Source: Intrasporangium_A sp039812505
GTDB taxonomy: Bacteria; Actinomycetota; Actinomycetes; Actinomycetales; Dermatophilaceae
NCBI RefSeq assembly: GCF_039812505.1
Contig: NZ_JBDIAQ010000128.1
Coordinates: 1 to 10,428 of the forward strand
Length of the DNA: 10,428 nucleotides
Direction: 5' to 3'
The notes beneath the pieces were generated by a model. The model saw nothing but the letters and a program-made list of their open reading frames with translations, was not told where the DNA came from and made no database searches. The translations under genes were made by a program, and so were the position numbers. Positions within the stretch are counted from its first letter, which is position 1. Every line of letters starts with the position of its first letter. Shown piece by piece: positions 8,854 through 10,428 of this stretch.

Positions 8854-9736
8854 CACCCGCGACGGCGAGCAGGTGGTCGACCGAGGCACGCACGTCGGCG
8901 GCCGGGTCGACCCCGGTCTCGGCCGGGCTGCCGGTCAGGATGGTGTCCTGCTCGAGGACGTACCAGCCCTGGTACCCGGCCGCTTCGAGCGACCGAACGA
9001 TGGTGGCGATGTCCACGTCGCCCTGCCCGAGCGGGACGTACATCCCCTCCGAGACGGCACCGGTGTAGGTCGTCTCGTGCTGCTGCACGGCCCGGGCCTT
9101 GTCCAGCCGGACGTCCTTGAGGTGCACGTGCGCGATCCGGTCCGGGTGCGCCGCGGCCAGCGCCACCGGGTCGCCCCCGCCGATCAGCAGGTGACCGGTG
9201 TCGAGACAGAGTCCGATCCGGCTGCCGGCCAGCACCCGTTCCGCCTCCACGCCGCTCTCCACCATCGTCCCGACATGGGGGTGCAGGGTGGCGGTGAGGC
9301 CCTTGGCCGCGGCTGCGGCGTCGACCCGGTCGAGGTTGGCCAGCAGGGTGGCCCAGCCGTCCTGGTCCAGGACCGGCCGCTCGTCGTAGCCCTCGGTGCC
9401 GGTCGCCGCCGCGATGACGACCGTGCTCGCCCGGGCGGCGATCAGCCCCGCCATGGCCGACTCGACCTCGGGCAGCGGGTCGTGGCCCGGCTCGTGCAGC
9501 ACCACCGGCACGAACTGGCCGACGGCCCGCAGGTCGTACTCGGCCAGCACCCTGGCCTTGTCCTCCGGGGCGTCCGGCAGGAAGCCGTCCGGCCCGAACT
9601 CCGTTGCGGCCAGGCCCAGCTCGTGCATCTGGCGCAGCACGGTGTCGGGGGCGAGCTGGTAGCCCCAGCCCGGGACCTCGCACACCCCCCACGAGATGGG
9701 CGCCGCGGCGATGCGGGCGGCGACGGGGTCGGTCAT
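8846..9736 (-). CDS. iolE: Inosose dehydratase-like TIM-barrel protein (probable IolE)
   Basis: This 296-residue protein shares the xylose-isomerase-like TIM barrel and is the better IolE candidate of the two in the window. IolE dehydrates 2-keto-myo-inositol to 3D-trihydroxycyclohexane-1,2-dione. Motifs are APISWGVCEVPGWG (12-25), TEFGPDGFLPD (45-55), LHPHVGTMVE (151-160), LCLDTGHLLIGGGDP (176-190), HVHLKDVR (203-210), AVSEGMYVPLGQGDVDI (227-243) and GWYVLEQD (257-264). The HPHxGT, HVHxKDVR and VPxGxGxxD pattern matches what I recall of B. subtilis IolE. His152/His154, Asp179, His205 and Glu262 are likely metal or catalytic residues. Two ATGs compete: 9742 overlaps the upstream stop (ATGA) but is 1 base from AAGGGAG, while 9736 is 7 bases from it and was chosen; the difference is two residues. 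IolH or another keto-inositol enzyme remains possible. Confidence 0.9.
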   Translation of the reverse strand: MTDPVAARIAAAPISWGVCEVPGWGYQLAPDTVLRQMHELGLAATEFGPDGFLPDAPEDKARVLAEYDLRAVGQFVPVVLHEPGHDPLPEVESAMAGLIAARASTVVIAAATGTEGYDERPVLDQDGWATLLANLDRVDAAAAAKGLTATLHPHVGTMVESGVEAERVLAGSRIGLCLDTGHLLIGGGDPVALAAAHPDRIAHVHLKDVRLDKARAVQQHETTYTGAVSEGMYVPLGQGDVDIATIVRSLEAAGYQGWYVLEQDTILTGSPAETGVDPAADVRASVDHLLAVAGGR

Positions 9737-9738
9737 GG

Positions 9739-10428
9739 TCATGCTCCCTTGATCTCGGTCAGGTCGACGGGGCGGCGCTCGGCGCGGGAGCGCTCGCACG
9801 CCTCCGCGATGCGGAAGGCCTGGAGGGCGTCGTGCACGGTGCACGGACTCGGCGTGCGTCCGGCGGCGACGTCGCAGAAGGCGGTCAGCTCGGCCCGGTA
9901 GGCGGGCAGGAAGCGCTCCATGAAGGACCACTTCTGTGGCCCCTTGGGGAAGTCGACGCCGACCTCGACGGACCGGAGGGCGAGTGAGTCGTCGAGCCCG
10001 ACCGCGACCGCCCCCTTCTGCCCGTGGATCTCCATCCGGACATCGTGGCCGCCGCCGTTGTACCGGGTCGAGGACACCAGCACCAGCGTGTCGTCGTCGA
10101 GGGTGAGGATCGCGGCGGCGGTGTCGACGTCACCCGCCTCCCGGAAGAACTCGGCCCCCTTGTTCGCACCGGTCGCGTAGACGGTGGCGACCTCGCGCCC
10201 GGTAACGTAGCGGATGATGTCGAAGTCGTGGACGGTGCAGTCGCGGAAGATCCCGCCGCTCGTGCGGATGTACGACGCATGCGGCGGAGCCTGGTCGTGG
10301 GTGGCGGCGCGGATCGAGTGGATGAAGCCGAGCTCACCGGAGTCGACCACCGCCTTGGCGTTCCGGTAGCCGGTGTCGAAGCGGCGCTGGAAGCCGACGT
10401 GGACCGGGACCTCGGAGCCGGAGGCCAG
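9739..10428 (-). CDS. Gfo/Idh/MocA-family oxidoreductase, C-terminal 229 residues (probable inositol 2-dehydrogenase), cut by window edge
   Basis: The gene enters from the right edge and its N-terminal Rossmann part is missing. The open frame continues past the GTG at 10350 to base 10428, coding VPVHVGFQRRFDTGYRNAK, the start of the family's substrate-binding domain, so 10350 is not the true start. Visible residue 63 (Asp) and residue 67 (His) in FRDCTVHDFD (61-70) match the catalytic Asp-x3-His of inositol dehydrogenases (D172/H176 in B. subtilis IolG). GGHDVRMEIHGQKGAVAV and SFMERFLPAYRAELTAFCD are typical of the domain's sheet and closing helices. With the iol genes just downstream, oxidation of myo-inositol or a stereoisomer to a keto-inositol, using NAD, is likely. 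The stop overlaps the next gene's first ATG (ATGA). The last residues, DLTEIKGA, are coded over the next gene's ribosome site. Confidence 0.93.
   Translation of the reverse strand: MASGSEVPVHVGFQRRFDTGYRNAKAVVDSGELGFIHSIRAATHDQAPPHASYIRTSGGIFRDCTVHDFDIIRYVTGREVATVYATGANKGAEFFREAGDVDTAAAILTLDDDTLVLVSSTRYNGGGHDVRMEIHGQKGAVAVGLDDSLALRSVEVGVDFPKGPQKWSFMERFLPAYRAELTAFCDVAAGRTPSPCTVHDALQAFRIAEACERSRAERRPVDLTEIKGA
9744..9750 (-). promoter_or_regulatory. Ribosome binding site deciding the iolE start
   Basis: AAGGGAG on the minus strand lies 7 bases ahead of ATG at 9736 but only 1 base ahead of the ATG at 9742 that overlaps the preceding stop. The spacing favours 9736, with coupling from the terminating ribosome also possible at 9742. 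Confidence 0.55.

Noticed and set aside
8850..9692. Apparent extension of IolC through the upstream TIM-barrel gene
   Set aside because: The extension is low-complexity Gly/Arg/Ala sequence from a shifted frame. The PfkB domain starts right after the GTG at 8840.
10350..10350. GTG at 10350 as the start of the right-edge dehydrogenase
   Set aside because: The frame stays open to base 10428 and the extra 26 codons give a family-like VGFQRRFD segment, so the gene starts outside the window.

Overview
The window is one unbroken block of genes, all on the minus strand, in DNA of very high GC content. It encodes the uptake and breakdown of myo-inositol (the iol pathway). The GC bias, frequent GTG starts, strong GGAGG-type ribosome sites, back-to-back ATGA/GTGA gene junctions and a Cgl0159-type aldolase all point to a high-GC actinobacterium. 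A soil or aquatic Micrococcales lineage is plausible, but the genus cannot be settled from the sequence.

Read in the direction of transcription (right to left), the order is as follows. A Gfo/Idh/MocA dehydrogenase is cut by the right edge (9739-10428). Then come IolE-like inosose dehydratase (8846-9736), IolC kinase (7866-8840), a Cgl0159-family (beta/alpha)8 aldolase (6976-7869), IolB isomerase (6041-6979), IolD hydrolase (4083-6044) and a second IolE/IolI-like TIM-barrel protein (3184-4086). A 67-base gap holding a perfect 7-bp stem-loop follows. Next is an ABC importer: lipoprotein binding protein (2115-3116), permease (1071-2108) and single-domain ATPase (160-1074). Last is the start of another Gfo/Idh/MocA dehydrogenase, cut by the left edge (1-160).

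Together these genes cover nearly the whole route. The ABC system imports inositol. A dehydrogenase makes 2-keto-myo-inositol, IolE dehydrates it, IolD opens the ring, IolB isomerises 5-deoxyglucuronate, and IolC phosphorylates the product. The Cgl0159-type protein is the best candidate for the final aldol cleavage to dihydroxyacetone phosphate and malonate semialdehyde. The semialdehyde dehydrogenase (IolA), a regulator and the operon promoter are not in the window and probably lie outside it.

Most junctions overlap by 1-4 bases, which suggests one translationally coupled polycistronic message. No RNA gene, CRISPR array, insertion sequence, origin or convincing terminator is visible, and no stretch longer than 67 bases lacks a gene. 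The oddest points are a GC-rich palindrome lying in frame inside iolB (apparently adding about 15-20 residues), the stem-loop between the catabolic and transport halves, the paired TIM-barrel and paired dehydrogenase genes, and the replacement of a class II IolJ by a different aldolase.
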